Origin: Paenibacillus sp. cl123
Lineage (GTDB): Bacteria > Bacillota > Bacilli > Paenibacillales > NBRC-103111
Assembly (NCBI RefSeq): GCF_900101595.1
Contig: NZ_FMYY01000002.1
Span: 434,001-498,000, forward strand
Direction of reading: 5' to 3'
DNA: 64,000 nt
Shown here: one piece after another, positions 63,060 through 64,000 of the stretch
Layout: each line of letters opens with the position of its first letter
Numbering within the stretch: the stretch's first letter is position 1
The notes under the pieces: generated by a model
The model's input: only the letters and a program-made list of their open reading frames with translations
The model's database searches: none
Told to the model about the DNA's origin: nothing
Translations under genes and position numbers: made by a program

Positions 63060-63743
63060 TTGCGCGTGCTGGTGGTTGAAGACGACAAACGTTTGCTGGA
63101 TGCGATCGCATCTGTGCTGGAAGATGAGCAGTACCAGGTGGACTGCGCCGATAACGGGCGGGAAGGTTTGCTGCTCGCCGGACAAGGCGTTTACGATCTG
63201 TTGATTCTGGATATTATGCTGCCCGCCATGGACGGTATCTCGGTTATTCAGGAGCTGAGAAAGCGCGGGGTCCGGACGCCCTGTCTGTTTCTGACCGCCA
63301 AGGATTCCGTAGAATCGCGGGTGCGCGGATTGGATGCGGGAGCGGATGATTATCTGGTCAAGCCGTTCGCCATCGACGAGCTGCTAGCCCGGCTGCGTGC
63401 GCTGCATCGGAGGAAGGGACAGGAAGCGGAGCCCGTTCTGGCGTATGGGGGTCTCAGTTTGTCTGCGCAGGACTGCGAGGCTGTATGCGGAGACAAGACG
63501 ATCAAGCTGACGGCCAAGGAATATGATCTGCTTGCCTTTTTTATCCGGCATAAGGAACAGATTGTGAAGCGCGATCAAGTTTTCGCGCGGGTGTGGGGAA
63601 TGAACTCGGAGGCGAACGAGACGGCCGTCGATTTGTATGTGCATTATTTGCGGAAGAAGCTGAGCGCCTGTGGCTGTGAGCATTACATCCGGACCGTGAG
63701 AAGCGTCGGGTATATGCTTAAAGCGGAGAGCGTTCATGTTTAA
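63060..63743 (+). CDS. OmpR-family response regulator
   Basis: A 227-residue regulator. The receiver domain starts LRVLVVEDDKRLLD; Asp51 in LILDIMLPAMDG is the phospho-acceptor, with Thr in FLTAKD and Lys in DYLVKPFAIDEL. The C-terminal winged helix contains LTAKEYDLLAFFI and VDLYVHYLRKKL ending VRSVGYML. TTG 63060 is chosen over upstream codons because GGGAGT lies ten bases before it. The last eight bases overlap the kinase start. Confidence 0.9.
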   Translation: MRVLVVEDDKRLLDAIASVLEDEQYQVDCADNGREGLLLAGQGVYDLLILDIMLPAMDGISVIQELRKRGVRTPCLFLTAKDSVESRVRGLDAGADDYLVKPFAIDELLARLRALHRRKGQEAEPVLAYGGLSLSAQDCEAVCGDKTIKLTAKEYDLLAFFIRHKEQIVKRDQVFARVWGMNSEANETAVDLYVHYLRKKLSACGCEHYIRTVRSVGYMLKAESVHV

Positions 63744-64000
63744 ACAGACGAGATACAGGCTCGCGCTGCTTTTTTCCCTTGTATTTTTCGTCCTGATCAA
63801 CGGGCTGGGGGCGACGCTCTACTTCTCGACGGAAAACCGGCTGTATTCCCAGACGGACCGCGTGCTTGAGAATGAGATGAACGGGTTGGAGGGATGGGTG
63901 AAACGGCAGATACGGCGCGAGTTTCCATTTCGGCCCATGCGGCTGATGACCGTGCTGCACTGGGATGCCGAAGGCAAGCTCGTTTTGCAGATCCCCCGCG
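63736..64000 (+). CDS. Sensor histidine kinase, 5' part (truncated by window end)
   Basis: ATG 63736 overlaps the response regulator by eight bases and the frame stays open to the window end (88 codons). MFKQTRYRLALLFSLVFFVLINGLGATLYF is, in two pieces, a first membrane helix; an extracytoplasmic segment follows with NRLYSQTDRVLENEMNGLEGWV. The catalytic domains lie beyond the window. Assigned as kinase by gene order and topology. Confidence 0.8.
   Translation, partial: MFKQTRYRLALLFSLVFFVLINGLGATLYFSTENRLYSQTDRVLENEMNGLEGWVKRQIRREFPFRPMRLMTVLHWDAEGKLVLQIPR

Overview
The window comes from a moderately GC-rich, spore-forming Firmicute, most likely a Paenibacillus or close relative. This is inferred from gene content: S-layer-homology and 'stalk' (copper-amine-oxidase N-like) surface proteins, a YesM/YesN two-component pair with LplB/LplC-type sugar permeases, a Spo0E-type phosphatase, a YpdA-type bacillithiol reductase, a YuaF-FloT flotillin pair and a B. 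subtilis-like Zur. No rRNA, tRNA, insertion sequence, phage or CRISPR array was seen.

Layout. 1-4810: the 3' end of a MATE exporter, topoisomerase III, a DUF4395 membrane protein and a hemolysin III/TrhA-type protein. 5067-19460: a cell-surface locus. Two closely related stalk/carboxypeptidase-regulatory proteins, one per strand, flank a small membrane protein and a STAND-type ATPase-LuxR regulator with a probable GNAT-like middle domain; a 2677-residue S-layer-anchored protein follows. 19614-21270: a TIM-barrel glycosidase-like gene and the relic of a duplicated Zur-controlled CobW gene, with its promoter and operator still visible. 21490-41045: a plant-polysaccharide utilisation locus with two toroid-like unknowns, a beta-helix protein, an aldo/keto reductase, a GH78 rhamnosidase, a GH105 unsaturated-uronyl hydrolase, YesN and YesM regulators split by a PLP enzyme, and a LplB-LplC-binding-protein ABC importer with a full-consensus cre site on its promoter. 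41213-43039: the intact zinc pair, a CobW/G3E GTPase and a His-rich Zur, followed by five tandem hairpin repeats. 43659-48799: a sulfate ABC operon with an alpha/beta hydrolase and a YezD-like protein. 49004-54127: an MFS exporter, an amino-acid ABC importer and an M20 amidohydrolase. 54291-64000: small sporulation-type and hypothetical genes, an orphan ABC ATPase, a YpdA-like reductase, a phosphodiester glycosidase, yuaF-floT behind a SigW-like promoter, a second MATE exporter, uridine kinase and the start of an OmpR-type two-component system.

How the genes work together. The sugar locus probably senses, imports and degrades rhamnose- and uronate-containing oligosaccharides such as rhamnogalacturonan fragments, under YesMN activation and CcpA repression. 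The CobW/Zur pair handles zinc limitation. The sulfate operon plus the ABC/M20 set suggests a sulfur-acquisition neighbourhood. The surface locus looks like a regulated set of exported wall-associated proteins. The least described elements are the STAND-GNAT-LuxR regulator with its paralogous surface proteins, the Zur/CobW duplication relic, the tandem hairpin array and the unknown enzymes of the polysaccharide locus.
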